A DNA stretch of 64,000 nt. Origin: Owenia fusiformis. Its lineage: Eukaryota; Annelida; Polychaeta; Sabellida; Oweniidae. A program made the position numbers and the translations under genes. The stretch covers positions 19,431,759 to 19,495,758 of the forward strand of contig CAIIXF020000009.1 in assembly GCA_903813345.2 (NCBI GenBank), given 5' to 3'. Positions 13,449 through 26,340 of this stretch are shown here, piece by piece; position 1 is the stretch's first letter, and each line of letters starts with the position of its first letter. The notes below the pieces were generated by a model. The model was given only the letters and a program-made list of their open reading frames with translations, had not been told where the DNA came from and did no database searches.

Positions 13449-15919
13449 CTCGATTAGTGTATTGGTTTCGAATCCTTTGCTAGTAGTATAACTTAAATAC
13501 TTTTTACTTGATGGTTGTTTGGTAATGTTCAATCTGGGTTATGTTTCAGAATATTTTGACATCTACTTTAAGTGAGTTTACAGTCTTCACACTGATCAGC
13601 TATAGATAAGGGAAACACAACAATTGAAAGTAACGTAATAACCTTGTGTTTTCAGAAACAGTTATATTTTGCGCTGAAGTTGTGTTATCCTAAACAATTG
13701 TCATTGGATACATGGTACATATTGTGAACTTCTATTAGCTTTTACCAAATTCGTTAATCAAACAAAATTGGCATCATGTACGTGTATGATTAATTCTATA
13801 GCCAGGGATACTACATTCAATGCCAAGTGAAGTCTGTGAATTTTGATCTATAATTATGCTCTCCAATAAAACGAGAAACTTAAATCTAATTCTTCAGAAG
13901 TTGTTTTTAGCTCTTGCACCTCAGAACAGACTGTATTTGTATAGCAATGATATAAGGCGCCCATCAAAGAACAGTAAAAAATTGTTACTACTGATAGGCA
14001 TGTCGGTGTAATTGCAAGATCCGCTAATCGACTGTTCATGCGTCAACGAGTCGTACATCGTGAGAAAGAGCAGTTCTAAAGAAAAACATAAACTCTCTGA
14101 ATTTTTAGGGAAAGGATATTAATGTTGTTTAAGTGGTGTTTTCAAACTTTTGAAGATTTATTACAAGTTTCTATGGATTAAATGGCCTATTTCCTACGAA
14201 AGGATACAACCCATATTGCACAGAATTCTAAAACATTATGAATTATTGCATCTAAGTAAATACCTAAATACCACACAAATGATGTATTTAAACGCGAGGA
14301 TTAAGAGCAATGCTCCAACATACTGTTAACTTATAAGTATTAAAATAACACATACACGAAAAACTTTTTTCTATGAAAACGAAACATAAAATTAAAAAAA
14401 CTAACTACTTATCATGATTTAAGGATTTAAGCCCCAGACTCAGTGCACGGTGGACTGATTACCATTCCTATATAATGCCCTCTGGCGATTTAGGGATGCT
14501 ATTGTAATTGTATTTTAAACTATATCAATGAAATAAATAAATAAATAATAATAATAAATTATCATTTCTCGAAGGTGATGTTTCAAATTTTGCTCGAGAT
14601 ACGTAGCATCGAGTGCTATGTTTAGAAAACAGCGCCCTATTGGAATGAATCAGGCACAATTCATTGCGTCTAGGGCTTAAATTCTTTTCACACATTGCAA
14701 AATATTACGAAATGACTTAATATAATATATCTTTTTGCTAGGGCCAAGTTGTCACCTTGACAACAATTCAACACTTGACCTTGACACTTTGACCTACATA
14801 AACACATGGCGTGTCATTCCCTGTGATACTATTTATAAATTTTTACTCAACAATGAAATTACTTATCGGTTTAATTAGTTTCATTAGAATCTAAAAGTGA
14901 CCTTGGATGCATCAGAGAAGTATATTGCAATGAAGTTATATGAAATAGCGTGTTCTGATTGGCTGGAATTGGACACACCTTGATTAGCTATGTGTGAATC
15001 GTGCATTATGGACATAACGTTGTGCGTATGCATTGTCGAAGGAATAATCGTTCTACAATAAAGTATGTAAGTGTACGAAGGAGATGTTTTTGAAGGAATT
15101 GAAGAGTGAGGTATTTAAAAAAATATTCTGAATTACATGTGCTCATCTAATAATGAAAATTAAGCTATTCTGGAGGACGGGCAATTTGAAGCTGGCTCAA
15201 GTGGGATGGTTGTTTATCTGTCTATGATATACGTAAATATTCTGAATATATAGCGGAAGTAACTAATGTTACATCATATCATCAGCCTTAATAACAAACA
15301 ATCGTAAAAATAAATCACAATCTAAATAAACGTAGATGCTAGCGTAAGCATTCCAGGTTTACCATGAATGGCACTTAGGCTCATCTTGCATTCCCGAAGC
15401 ACGCTTTGGGGATTCTTAAGGTGCAAGTGTACTTTCGAAAAAGTAAAAACTCTATTATGCAAAGAAATTATGCGAATAACATGGTCGTATTTATGCCAAT
15501 GCACTCACTGCGTTATTTCGAATACTTGGATTTGCGTATTTATTGATATGAATTGGCAGACACAAAACTAATAGATAACAAAATTGATCTAGGTCTGAGT
15601 ATTAGAAGCAGCCAATGGGTAATCATTTCCTGATTTTTTATTAATAATCAAGTTTGAAGTAATCCCTTCCCAAAATATGCAATTGTAACATTCAGTCGAT
15701 GCATCGGAAGCGGAACTGAAAATTGCAATTCATACACAAATTGATTGAACTTGACATACTACGATGTAATGCCAGCATTTCCATTATTAAATAATTCAGT
15801 CAAGGTGATATCATAAACTTTATGGACAATATGTATAAATAAAAAGGTGGTTTTAAAATGGTAAAGCATACATATACGTACATACTGAACAGCTCAAGAT
15901 GGCGGTTAGATTATAATTT
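13449..15919. other. Intergenic, no gene recognised
   Basis: AT-rich, only short ORFs without recognisable domains. An AATA microsatellite lies at 14531-14558. Confidence 0.5.
14531..14558. repeat. AATA/AAT microsatellite
   Basis: A run of AATA units passing into AAT units. Confidence 0.85.
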
Positions 15920-16550
15920 TGATGAAAACGTAGCTTGACTTCATTTCCAATACCTCCAAATTTTCTCAATTTTTTTCCTCAATTACAATAGGTCGAAAAT
16001 TGATGATAAATATGATGGATTTTTGAAAATCGAGATTCCCATGTTAACCAATGGGAAATGGTAGGTTTGCCGCAAGTCATTTGACAGAATATCCATCCAT
16101 CCGAGTTCTTGCAACAAATACAAGGTAGGCAATTGAAATAACGCAAGAGGCGAAAAGGGATTTTCAAAAATGACTTTGAAGCTCTGTAACTTTAGTATCC
16201 ATCAAGTAAACTAAAGAAAAAAGTTAGACAATTCAATTTTCTATATAAAAATATTTTTTGCTGAATCTTTTACTGAATAGATATCCCGATTTCTGATTTG
16301 ACCCGAACCCACAATTTCCCATTGGTTTACATGGGAATGACAATTTTTAAAAATTCATCAAAATCATCAATTTTTGAGCTATTGTAATTGAGGAAAAATG
16401 AGAAAATTTGGAGGTATTGGAAATAAAGTCAAATTACGTTAATAAGTATTTTCATAGCAGGTTAAGTAAATAAAAATTCAAATGTAAAGAGCCTTTAACA
16501 CGTAGTTCAATGGGGGAGCTAAGGTTGCCAAACTTACGGAGGGGAGTGTA
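15920..16550. mobile_element. Fold-back copy of the CACTCCCC-ended MITE family
   Basis: The right half (about 16281-16550) closely matches 53790-54068, including the terminal GGTTGCCAAACTTACGGAGG followed by GGAGTGTA. The left part (about 15942-16075) is an inverted copy of the same internal block, so the region would fold into a large hairpin. The left terminal sequence present in the 53.3-kb copy is missing here. It carries no coding capacity. Confidence 0.75.
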
Positions 16551-17924
16551 CGTGCTTATGGAAAACCTAAGAGGAGTTATAGTTTAGGCATGTTATAGTG
16601 CACTATAAGGCGAATATGCCGTGTAACCCGAGATTGATTACGTATACAATGTAAGTATCACATAAAGTTATAATGGGACCGTCTAACCATAGAGATCTTA
16701 TAGACTTCCTCCTTTCCGAGAACGTGAATATAACGTTTAATAATGCTGTCCATTTGAAACGATAATAGCCTTTACTGATTAGCAATTCCAATAGTATATG
16801 ATGCAGTCTATAACCACAGGTAGTGTCAAACAGCACCCTCCTGCAAAATCCGCACATTCCGGTAAAAAGTCGTGAGATTTTGGATTTTTTTGAAAACGAA
16901 TGCTTTTTCTTGAAAGCTCATCGATCTAGCTTATGCTTGTTGGTATATTCAACTAGATGAATGTGTTTCACATCATCTGTTTTTTTAGGATACTTAGTAC
17001 TAAATAAGTCTAGGTTGTTCGTGAGACTGCACACAAATTGAAATCTCAACTGTGTACCAGTTCATGAAGAAACTTGAGGTAAGCTGACGTCAGCCATGGA
17101 TGATTAGGGTCGGCAAATATATGATTCGACTTAATAGATCATAAAAAGATAGGTTAATTATAGTAAATTGTGATTTAGATGCAGTTTTATAACCTAAATT
17201 TACGATAATCGATATTTCAATAAATACAAAATTCGAAAATTAAAATATTCATATGGCGATGATTTTTTCTTGAATTGCAGAGGAATCACAAATATTTTAT
17301 TTTATAAATTCGTAAGCGCATCATTGGAACAATATTGGCAATTCGTAACCCGAGTTATGTTCAAAGAAATTAAAAATCAACATATTTTCGTTAATCGTTC
17401 AATAAGTTTGGTTTAATTTCAAATAAGATATTTTTATCACATTTGTGAGTGTCAAGCAAACAATAAACATGTTTCCTTGGATATAAGTATTGGATTGTAA
17501 AAATAAAGATGTAAATAGAGTCAACGTTATCGTTTGAAATTATTAGCCGCAAATTATTTCGAACGACCCCTATGTCAAATAAAGTGATAACTTAAGAGAT
17601 GGATGGGCAAGATACGTTCATACAATTTTACATGTACATTTCTTCCCCTATGCCCTCACTAAAGGACAAGGTTTGTAGCTTCGTGATTATATATGTTTTT
17701 TCCAGAATAGGGTGTCTAATAATCACGAATCCTCCAATACATCTGTTTTGGAGGATACATTCATATTAGACTCCATTAATCATTCCAAGAGTACCCCTTT
17801 TCCTATGACATTGCCTACTTTATAACATCATACATAATAAATAATGCTGAAAAGCAAAATATTTATTTATTTTCACTCTTTTATATATAAATTTAAGGCA
17901 TTTTAATTTAATATACATGTAATT
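16551..17924. other. Intergenic, no gene recognised
   Basis: AT-rich. A small imperfect hairpin (ATCCTCCAA ... TTGGAGGAT) sits near 17729-17757. The ORF at 16603-16857 (minus) shows no known domain. Confidence 0.5.
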
Positions 17925-18175
17925 TGAGCCTGGCCATAGGAAAACCGGTCTTATCACAAAAATTAAAATTGTGCTACAGAGCCAAAAATGTGCCCAAGAT
18001 TAAGAGGAAAATGTGCTAAATTCAGATCCGACTTTTTGGTCTGTATATGCAAGGAAAATTGTTAGGACATAAGCCATGGCTCATTTGAAAGGTTTCTTTG
18101 TGCTTTTTAAGATAAACAAAAAATCAGAATATTGAAAAATCTGTGATAATATCCCTTTTCCTGTGGCCTAGCTCA
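17925..18175. mobile_element. Short inverted-repeat element (MITE-like), 251 bp
   Basis: TGAGCCTGGCCATAGGAAAA at 17925 matches, with a few changes, the reverse complement of the sequence ending at 18175. The similarity runs inward for about 40 bp through a TATCACA motif. There is no coding capacity and the target duplication is unclear. Confidence 0.6.
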
Positions 18176-18614
18176 TATACATTTCGCCTCGTTTATATTA
18201 TATAAGTCTTTCAATTAGTTTAGTTTAAAGTGAATGGACCGTGTCCTATTATCGCAGGGCGTGTACCAAATTAAGTGTGACGTTTGGACGCGCAAGGTAG
18301 GCACTACACGAGGGTGATGACATTTGAGCATACTGATATTTTCATCGTTTCAGAAATATATGAACTAGTTTCTAGATATTTTTATATGTAAATGTCTGTA
18401 ACAACATCCTAGACAGTGAACTTGACTGTGAATTTTATATTTCAACCTTCACAAACTATCACTGTAGTATAAGGTATAATAATATCAGGGAATACAAGTG
18501 ATGTTGAAAAATACATGTGCTTCTTCACGAATCATATCCACCTGGTCGTCTTAATATAATTGGAATCGTAATTTCCCTGTCGTTCGTTTATTTTGTTCCT
18601 CGAAGTTAATCGCA

Positions 18615-18785
18615 ATGCTCAAGATCTTGATATTGAGCATATGTTTTGTTCTAAATGATGTTTCAGCAGAGATGATGAATTCGACGTCATTTATAATTCT
18701 ATCAACACTGCATAATTCTACATTTCTCCTTTGTCACATTCAAACTCCAACAAATCACATGAATCTTCCGAACACATGCGGTTGA
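18615..18785 (+). CDS. Putative small secreted peptide (56 aa), uncertain
   Basis: The ORF starts with a signal-peptide-like segment (MLKILILSICFVLNDVSA, residues 1-18, with an A-E junction suitable for cleavage). The rest contains two N-x-S/T sites and two cysteines. It could be a tiny secreted protein or a first exon. No homologue was recognised, and no promoter or poly(A) signal was confirmed. A chance ORF remains quite possible in AT-rich DNA. Confidence 0.22.
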   Translation: MLKILILSICFVLNDVSAEMMNSTSFIILSTLHNSTFLLCHIQTPTNHMNLPNTCG

Positions 18786-19340
18786 AAGGTTCCCTTGGAT
18801 TTATGTAGATGATGTCCCTTTAAAATATACGTTTTAGCACGTGTACACAATACGTGAATACGAAAAAGCTAGATATGTTACGATTCAAAGTTGCACTTAG
18901 TGTATTAAATGGATAATAACAATAACATTGAAAAATAAATTTGATATCTATTGGCAAAATGAATAACCTGAGGATATCGCCACGATATACTCCGGAAAAC
19001 CAAAATGCGGATATTGTGACGATTTACTCCACTTGTTGATTTTTGAAATTAATTTTTCTATGATATTATTCCAAATGATTACACTAATTGAAGAATGATA
19101 GGAACAATGGAACAAACTATGTGTATATGTATGTATATATTTATTGCCCTTTATAAAAAGGAGATACATTCATGCAATTATAAAAAGATCAATATGTACA
19201 AACAATCAAACAAACAAGCACAAAACAAATTCTAATCCATATAAATTGCCAACGTCAGGCTACCGCGTTCGACGACGTTCGTACAAAATATATCAGATTA
19301 AAACAGTTATACATGAATTAGTCTAAATACGAAGAATAAA
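18786..19340. other. Intergenic, no gene recognised
   Basis: AT-rich with a short TATG/TATA-rich tract near 19122-19140. Nothing else was seen. Confidence 0.4.
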
Positions 19341-19760
19341 CTTTCCCCAAGGTTGTTATATTCAGAATAATTACTTAAAATGTCCAGTGAGTTTTAAATC
19401 ATATAGAGTGTACCTTCCCCAAGGTTGGTACATCCAGTTATGATCATTTACGTATATCATACACATATTATAATATGAGCATCAGTCAATAAAAAAAGTA
19501 CCATCAAATGACAATAATATAATATCGTTGCTTTTACGGAGTTGGGTTAGGGGCGTTGCTATATCCTGCATTTCTGAATCTGTAGAGGAACCAACATCGG
19601 GCTTTCATATTTCTACTATATCAAACGACTACATACAATTCTAGAGAAATTAAGGTTGGTACTACCAGTTAGAACAAGAAAAAAAAGTTGCAAATTACAC
19701 TCTGTACCTTCCCCAAGGTTGGTACTACCAGTAAGAACAAGAAAAAAAGAGTTGCAAAGA
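19341..19760. repeat. Interrupted repeat with CTTCCCCAAGGTTG core
   Basis: The core recurs at about 19341, 19413 and 19708, with a related AAGGTTGGTACTACCAGT unit at about 19652. The core includes a small inverted repeat (ACCTT CCCC AAGGT). The last two units also share a run of AACAAGAAAAAAA and TTGCAAA. The minus-strand ORF 19616-19873 is a by-product of this repeat. Confidence 0.7.
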
Positions 19761-20219
19761 CTTTTTAGAATATCATTTAAATCTACTTCGCCCTCTTGTG
19801 CAAATATCAATATCACCTCGTAGAAAAAATGATATTCCTCAAAATCATCGGATAATCCTATAATTATATACAATATTATTCATGTGCACACGGTAAACGC
19901 GCTGCAATTAAATAACATTTTTTCTTGTTTGATATGCCGACAAGTATTAATCTACTTCTTTATAATTGATATTAAATAGTTGATTGATTACAAGATGCTA
20001 AATACAATGCGTATTTTGGATACATTGTCTGTTTTTCATAATAAACGGCTGCTATGTAAGCGGAGAAACTTAGTGCATACGGATGTATTAAGAATCTCTT
20101 TTGTAATATCTTCAGCTTAATCATGTATTTTTCACAAATATGCCAGCTTAACATGATGTGAAGAGGAAGAAGTATTGCATTCCATCCTACTTCCTCTCGG
20201 ATCCACTTGTCACTGGTTT

Positions 20220-20625
20220 AGGACCAGGGTCGCTTATCGGAGTTTCAGTTCCAGCTTAGGGAACCTAGGGTAATACGGTCATTTCAAATTCAGCTAGAGT
20301 AGGTCAAAACCGTTATATCAACTTAAAGTCAACAAGGGGAACTTTGGACAAGGCAGTCATATCAAACCTAGCTAAGGTATACCTCGGTCAAGAAGGTCAT
20401 GTCAAAGTCAGAGGAATCTGGGTCAAAACAGCCATCTGAAAGTTATTTCCGGGAACATTGGTCAAGAAGGTCAACTTAACGCATGTTAAGGCAGCCTCGG
20501 TCAAGATGGTCATGTCAAAGTCGAGTAGGGGAGTCTGGGTCAAAACCGTCAACGTAAAGTTAGCCAAGATAAATTTTGGGCAAGACGATCGTATCAAAGC
20601 CAATCAAACAGGACAATTGGAAAAC
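20220..20625. repeat. Degenerate GGTCA-rich repeat
   Basis: Variants of GGTCAAGAAGGTCATGTCAA and GGTCAAAACCGTCA alternate through the region. The clearest period is about 115 bp, with units near 20397 and 20510. Short ORFs exist on both strands only because of the repeat. Confidence 0.65.
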
Positions 20626-20640
20626 GTTCAATTCGCGTAA

Positions 20641-23600
20641 AATAAATGGATGAAACTTTACTTTTGAGTGTCCCATTTTCCCCACCCTGTATATGCACTT
20701 TTCATGGAACAAAAAGCAAACATCTCAAAGTTTCAATATATAACTTTTTTAATTTAAAAAATTTGTCCTCCATAGTTGTTCATCTGATCTAAAGTCACCT
20801 AGGACTTTTTTCGTTTTAACTTTTACAGATCCGAGTTCAAAAAAATATTTCAGTGATTAAGATACAGCTAACGAGGCTATAGTCTACTTGAATCTAGTCT
20901 AAGTTAGGTGAATCTATTTATTTACACTATTCGTAAATTTGTCAGTTTGTATTAGTATGTACGTCTAGTCGCAAAATATCTAATTAGTCAGATTATTCAT
21001 TCCAATCCAACTACCTTAATTTGTTCAATTGACCTGCTTGCCCCGAATTTCCCTACGTATCTACTAGTAGAATCATTTTGAAAACTGTTTTTATTGATTA
21101 GACTCAACGAAGCATGCAAGGTTATGTATTTTGTCAAGCTGCTTATCCCACTGTGTTATCTAAGAATTATTAAATATTTCAATGATTAATTTGGTGTGTC
21201 GAGATTATCCTTGGTCTTGAACGTATCCAATAGCATCTATCGATGATGTTAGAGTTCTTGTTGAAGTGCACATAAGTTGATCAATAAAATGATCCGTTTT
21301 CCCCAAAATATGATGTGTTTGTTTTTTATTCATCTCACGTCATGGTAGGTTTAATGAACACATTTCATGTCAACACAAGTATAAATAACTTCAGTGACCA
21401 TCGAGTCAAACATCACTGTTGAATAATGATGTATCACGAGCATCGTGTTCCATATCAAAGAGCTTGTTAAATCTTGATATTTTTGACACTTGGTATGTGA
21501 TTTGGTTGGCTAGCTAATCAACGTTGCATTGCTCGTGTCGAAAGAGTTCTGATTTATTGTGATTTTCCAGCTTTTATTTTCATTTGACACGGTTGGATTG
21601 ATATCATTTCTAATCACTTGGAACGTTGATATTTGAAAGGAATATTTCATTTATGAACATCATCAATTAATATTCTGTGTCTGTAGGTGGCAACAGAGGG
21701 CTGGTAAGTGTTTAAATTATCACTTAACGTTTAACTGACGTCAAAAATGCCGTGTCTTTGTTTTTTAATTCCTCTATGTTTTAAAGGCTAGCGTTTTCAT
21801 TACCCAAGAGAGAATTATGACAACTTTATTACATCTCATTTAATCGTATCGTTTAATTTCATTAAACACTCACTCGCTTTTAGAAACAACCCCATTGATA
21901 TACGCTAAAAAGACTCTGTTTGAAAGTCAACGCTGGCGTTTGTTTTCCTCATGACTTGACAGCGTATTGTGACCAGATGACTTAAACCTGACATTTTCTT
22001 CCCATGGGATTCTCAGAGGAACTCCGTGAATACTAATGATAGATATATTCTCGATTGCTGTATATTTGTATCTAGTTATGATAAAACATACTTATCATCT
22101 CAGACGTTGCCTTCAATAATACATTAATTTTAGGGTTGCAACTAGTATTTTACAGCATCTTACTGTATTCATTAGTTTCCTTAAATGAGTTTTTCAACCA
22201 TGACAGGATGACGGTCGAAGAAACGGATCTTACAAGTGGGACCATTCTATTATTTTTGTCAACTGTATTATAAAATGTAATTGCGTACTTCTGTACATAC
22301 ATGTACATAGGTGAAGTGAAGATAAATCGAACCTTTGCACTCACACCAAAACAAAAGTCACATGACAGAAAAATTCTAATATCACAAAACAAATAAATGA
22401 CTTGATGTTGGGATTTTTATTTACATATACATAAAATGTTAATGGTATTCGAGAAAATAAGATTATTGTTAAAAGGAACAACAAATTAAAAAAAATGTAG
22501 ATCTGCGAAATTTCGTTCTAAGCTGACAACTTTTAGAAAACATACACAGGTGATTATATAAAGCGTTGTATCAGCAGCTGAATTTATCAGATTAGTTCTC
22601 ATTTTTTATTAATCACATCTGACTCCTGTACTTAGGCCTAACGTCAATGTGCTTAATATACGTAATCTGGTAAATTAACTAAAAGGAGGTTCTTGGCCGT
22701 GTGGAAACAGACTTAATAAATGGTCCTCCAAGGTCGTTCTTGCACAAAGTCCTGTGTTCAGATTAACATAGTTGGTATAAGTTCAATTAATTTTCGATTC
22801 ATCTTACTAAACACAATTAATTAGTTACGCGCGTATCATTTCCTACTTATCTATTAGGCAATTTGACCTTGGATGTATATTTGCGATGGATTAATTCTTC
22901 TGGGCGTATATTCAAATTAACCCGTTATATCATTGTATATCTATAGAGAGAGTTATCCCTTGCATTCAAACGATTGGCGATAAGAGGGAATCGTCCTGCT
23001 CAAAGCTCTAGGGTTGCGCCAACCTCATTCAACTTTGATTTAATCCTTTTGGAATTGCATTTCTTCATACAAATTACAAGTTTTACATCGGGGATCTATT
23101 TTCTTTAAACTAAATACATGACTTCTTGACTTCGTCTCACATAAAAGCTTGTTTCAGAGGGTTTTCGATGCTAAGATGATTGATAATGAATTAAAAAGTT
23201 AACGGTTGCTCATATTTCATAAAAGGGATCATTTTCCAATTTACCATCGATCTTTTCGATTTCAATGTGTTCATAATTCTTAATGAATGGAGATTTTCAA
23301 ATACTTTTCAAAGGATGGCCGGTATATTGAACCAAACGCTTTTGTAATGTTATCGACATTGTTTATTTCCAAGGAATCGATCAATAAAAACTGAATTATT
23401 TGGGAAATATCTGGTAAAAGAGCTTATTTTTAGACTTATTTTTATTCTTGAGAGTTTGATTAACTTTGTTACTGGGCATTTGAGAACAACTAATTCTACA
23501 CTCTCGTCCTTGTTAATTGAGATAACCTGTATCATTTTTGTTTGGGAATTTGTTTTCTTTATATTGCAATAAGATGTTTCCTTTACTAGCAGAGTTTTAT

Positions 23601-23668
23601 GCTTTGGGGTCTCCCTCCCTTTGGTGCTAATTATGTTCTTGCAGTGCGTACATCGGTTCCTATCTCAG
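20641..23668. other. Intergenic, no gene recognised
   Basis: AT-rich with no recognisable coding exon. A strong splice-acceptor/donor pair near 21687-21703 would frame a 17-nt exon. No flanking exons were identified. Confidence 0.45.
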
Positions 23669-23916
23669 ATTGAATATCCCAACATAATAAAGGGTACAAA
23701 CAGCATAAGTTGAAAAAATTTCCAAACAGAATCATTCGAGTATAGGCAAATATCCATCAATGTGTTCTTCTGTTTTAACCATATCACGTGTTTAAGAATT
23801 TTATGTTGAAGGAGCTTTCCCAACAAAATATAGAGTAGCACAGCAAAATAACAAAAAGGAAACTTGTGGACCGAAAAGGACAAATTATAGCTTTTACATA
23901 TACCTTACACAATTAA

Positions 23917-24094
23917 CACTGGTGATCTGCTCGATTACGCTGGTTACCGAAACTGTGCGATTCGGTAACAAAACGTCGGAACGTAGAATTCTGCCTACAA
24001 CGTGTGAAATAAGGAAAAAGGAAATCGTACCTTCGACGTTCCGACATTTTGTTACCGAAACGGTTAACCAGTGTAAACGAGTGGATCACCAGTG
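23917..24094. mobile_element. 178-bp MITE, with ATTAA target duplication
   Basis: The ends CACTGGTGATCTGCTCGATT and its inverted partner form arms of about 70 bp with a few mismatches, so most of the element folds into one hairpin. It is flanked by ATTAA at 23912-23916 and 24095-24099, a likely target-site duplication. It lies just downstream of the lectin gene in copy A; copy B lacks the whole interval. There is no coding capacity. Confidence 0.85.
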
Positions 24095-24141
24095 ATTAAG
24101 GCATTAAAATATCGTGATTGATGTCTGTCATATTCTAGACA

Positions 24142-24147
24142 TTTATT
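24142..24147 (-). terminator. Poly(A) signal of the lectin gene
   Basis: Read on the minus strand this is AATAAA, 91 nt beyond the lectin stop codon, a good distance for a short 3' UTR. Confidence 0.6.
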
Positions 24148-24237
24148 TCAATCTACAATTGCACAATTGAGAATGGATTGTTCTTGTCGCCTGTATATCT
24201 CAGTCCATCCAGGTTTATTTTTGCATTCTCATCTAGT

Positions 24238-24949
24238 TTAATCAAGTGTAATCTCGCATATGAAGTTGGTGACATAGGTGCTTGTACAGTGGATATCACC
24301 CCAAAGATATCCCCATGGAGCCCAGAGGGTGTGGCATAGCTGATCGCCAGTTGCACCCTGTCCATTCACCCATGGGGCGAACTCCATTGGTTTTGTCGGC
24401 CAAGACGGCCCACCAATCCATTCCCATGCGCCATTGATCGATGTCCCACCCGTGTAAAATGAATCAGCATTTGACCCAGGAGATGCAACACCTCTGCGAA
24501 CAATTTCTTCTTGAATAAATGTCAGTTCCTCCTGTGTTTCAATGGCAGCCAGGTTTGCACCTAGTGCAGTGCAGAATGCCAACGCGTGGATCCAAATCAT
24601 TTTCTGACGTGTCACAAAATTGTAGCAAGATCCAAATTTCTCGTTTTTCGTGAAACCCAATGGGCATTCTTTTATCGGCCCTAGATTCAGAAAGTAAATT
24701 AATGCAATTTTTATCTAAATTTTATATACAATATACCGAGTTTTTTTTAACAACCAACATTTTCCACGTGCAGATCCATACCCTACCTTGCTGCCCTTTG
24801 CACTGTGCCAGTTCTATCTTTACATTTGTAAGACTCGTATTACATTTTGAAAATTCATGATACCAGTTCACTTTTCCATTTGCAACTCTGACATTTATTC
24901 CAAATGTGACTATTATTGCAATCACCAATGTTGTCATCAAAGCCGTCAT
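24238..24949 (-). CDS. C-type lectin-domain protein, two exons, 201 aa
   Basis: Exon 1 is 24787-24949 and exon 2 is 24238-24680. The 106-bp intron starts GTAGGG and ends TCTAG, and the phase-1 join keeps the frame. Residues 1-24 are hydrophobic (signal peptide or signal anchor). A short neck with two cysteines and an NTS glycosylation site follows. The C-type lectin domain covers residues 60-196: CPLGF start, WIHALAFC ... GANLAAI with ETQEEL, WEWIGG, LC near 170, WGDIHC near 186 and FICE at the end, giving the six cysteines of a long-form domain. The usual EPN/QPD sugar-calcium motif is absent and WND reads WGD, so calcium-dependent sugar binding may be altered or lost. ATG at 24949 was chosen over 24970 because the duplicate copy conserves it and the following residues. 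Animal proteins of this type are usually secreted or membrane-bound and bind glycans or partners in immunity or adhesion. This role is inferred from family. Confidence 0.88.
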
Positions 24950-25369
24950 GTTCACTCTTAGTGGGTCCACAATATCTGTTGTAAACTTGTTTTAAGTAAA
25001 ATAACCACTTGTTATTGGTGCCGCCTCTATGCAAGTCAAATATGCATATGGTATCTGGTAAAATAGTCTGAAGATAATATTATTCTACATCTAATTGATT
25101 TGAATTGTATTATTTCAAACAACATTTGCTTTGTATGATTTACAATTTTTTAAATGAAAGTTAAATAACAGCAGATGTTTTAGCGACAAAATTATTATTT
25201 GATAATCATTGGAAAGCTATAAAATAGACACACCGTGTCTGTGCAAGTTAACATAAATCAAGGTAATACAATGGGTGTTGTAGACAGATATACTTATGCA
25301 AGATATATCAGTGATTTGAAATAAATGAGTTACCCGGACTAATATTTAGATATCCACACTCGCCTAAAA

Positions 25370-25860
25370 GTGAAAGTTAATTGAAAATGTGAAGAAATGT
25401 GAAACTCGTCGTTGTTGCCTATCATTCCGCATCTACGAGTAGCATTGGTACGCTGATACGATTTATGTTCACATTTAATACATCTAAGATAAACAGCACT
25501 TGATCGCGAGGTATCTAGTATCGTCAACTAAAAATGCAAGTTAACTGAGAACAAGTCTTTGAAAATGTGAAGAAATGTGAAACGCCTACGCTTAAATATC
25601 GTTCTTTTTAGGATTCCTTATCGAGCGATTCATAATCTTATCTAGTGTATCTCATTTAAATAAGCAAGTTAACTGAAACTGAGTTTTTGAAATTGTAAAG
25701 AAATTTTAAATGCCCCTCAAGTAAAATGCAAGGCGACCTCTAAAATGTAAAGAAATGTGAAACATTTACGTTAAAGTCTCGTCATTGACCACATTTCTTT
25801 ATCTAACTCATACTCACATTTAATACATCTAATATAAACAGCTCTCAATCTGAGTTTCAA
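25370..25860. repeat. Diverged repeats with GAAAATGTGAAGAAATGTGA motif, upstream of lectin gene
   Basis: The motif or close variants occur at about 25384, 25561, 25688 and 25743. They alternate with GCAAGTTAACTGA and ACATTTAATACATCTAA-type blocks. The same field is conserved at 30.18-30.66 kb upstream of the lectin pseudogene. It lies 0.4-0.9 kb upstream of the lectin start, so a regulatory role is possible but unproven. The short minus-strand ORFs at 25339 and 30143 come from this repeat. Confidence 0.7.
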
Positions 25861-26025
25861 GTTGACATAGATGGCCCTTTCACCTTAACATTGGTCCTGT
25901 CAATACCTCATAAAATGTTGTATTTGTAAAAATTTTGTATCCATGTACATGTACAAAGATGAAGTTTCGATATAGAGAATGTATTTTATATAAACGTTGC
26001 CGTCCATCAATCAACAAAGCCCGTA

Positions 26026-26340
26026 ACTGGACGCTGATCAGTTATTCATTGGGTACACTAAAAGAATTAGCAAGCGCCTGGAACTGAACGCTGATAAAGT
26101 GTTAGTGGGTTCTACACTTAAAAGAACTAACCAGAGCCTGGAACTGATTGCTAATCAAGTATTCATGTGTTACACTTAATAAAACCATGGGCTTTCAACA
26201 GTTGAAAACCCATGATAAAACTAACCAGAGCGTACGTAAATTAACGCTTATCTCGCGGAGTTCATGAGTTACACTTAATAGACCTAACCAGAGCCTGGAA
26301 CTGAAAGCATATCAGGTATTTATGAGTTACAGTTAATCAG
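26026..26340. repeat. About 60-bp repeat units, ancestral to the 90-bp array
   Basis: Units carry AACTAACCAGAGCCTGGAAC, then TGAACGCTGATCAAGTATTC and ATGGGTTACACTTAA. About five irregular units lead into the 90-bp array, with one unrelated AT-rich interruption near 26180. Confidence 0.8.
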
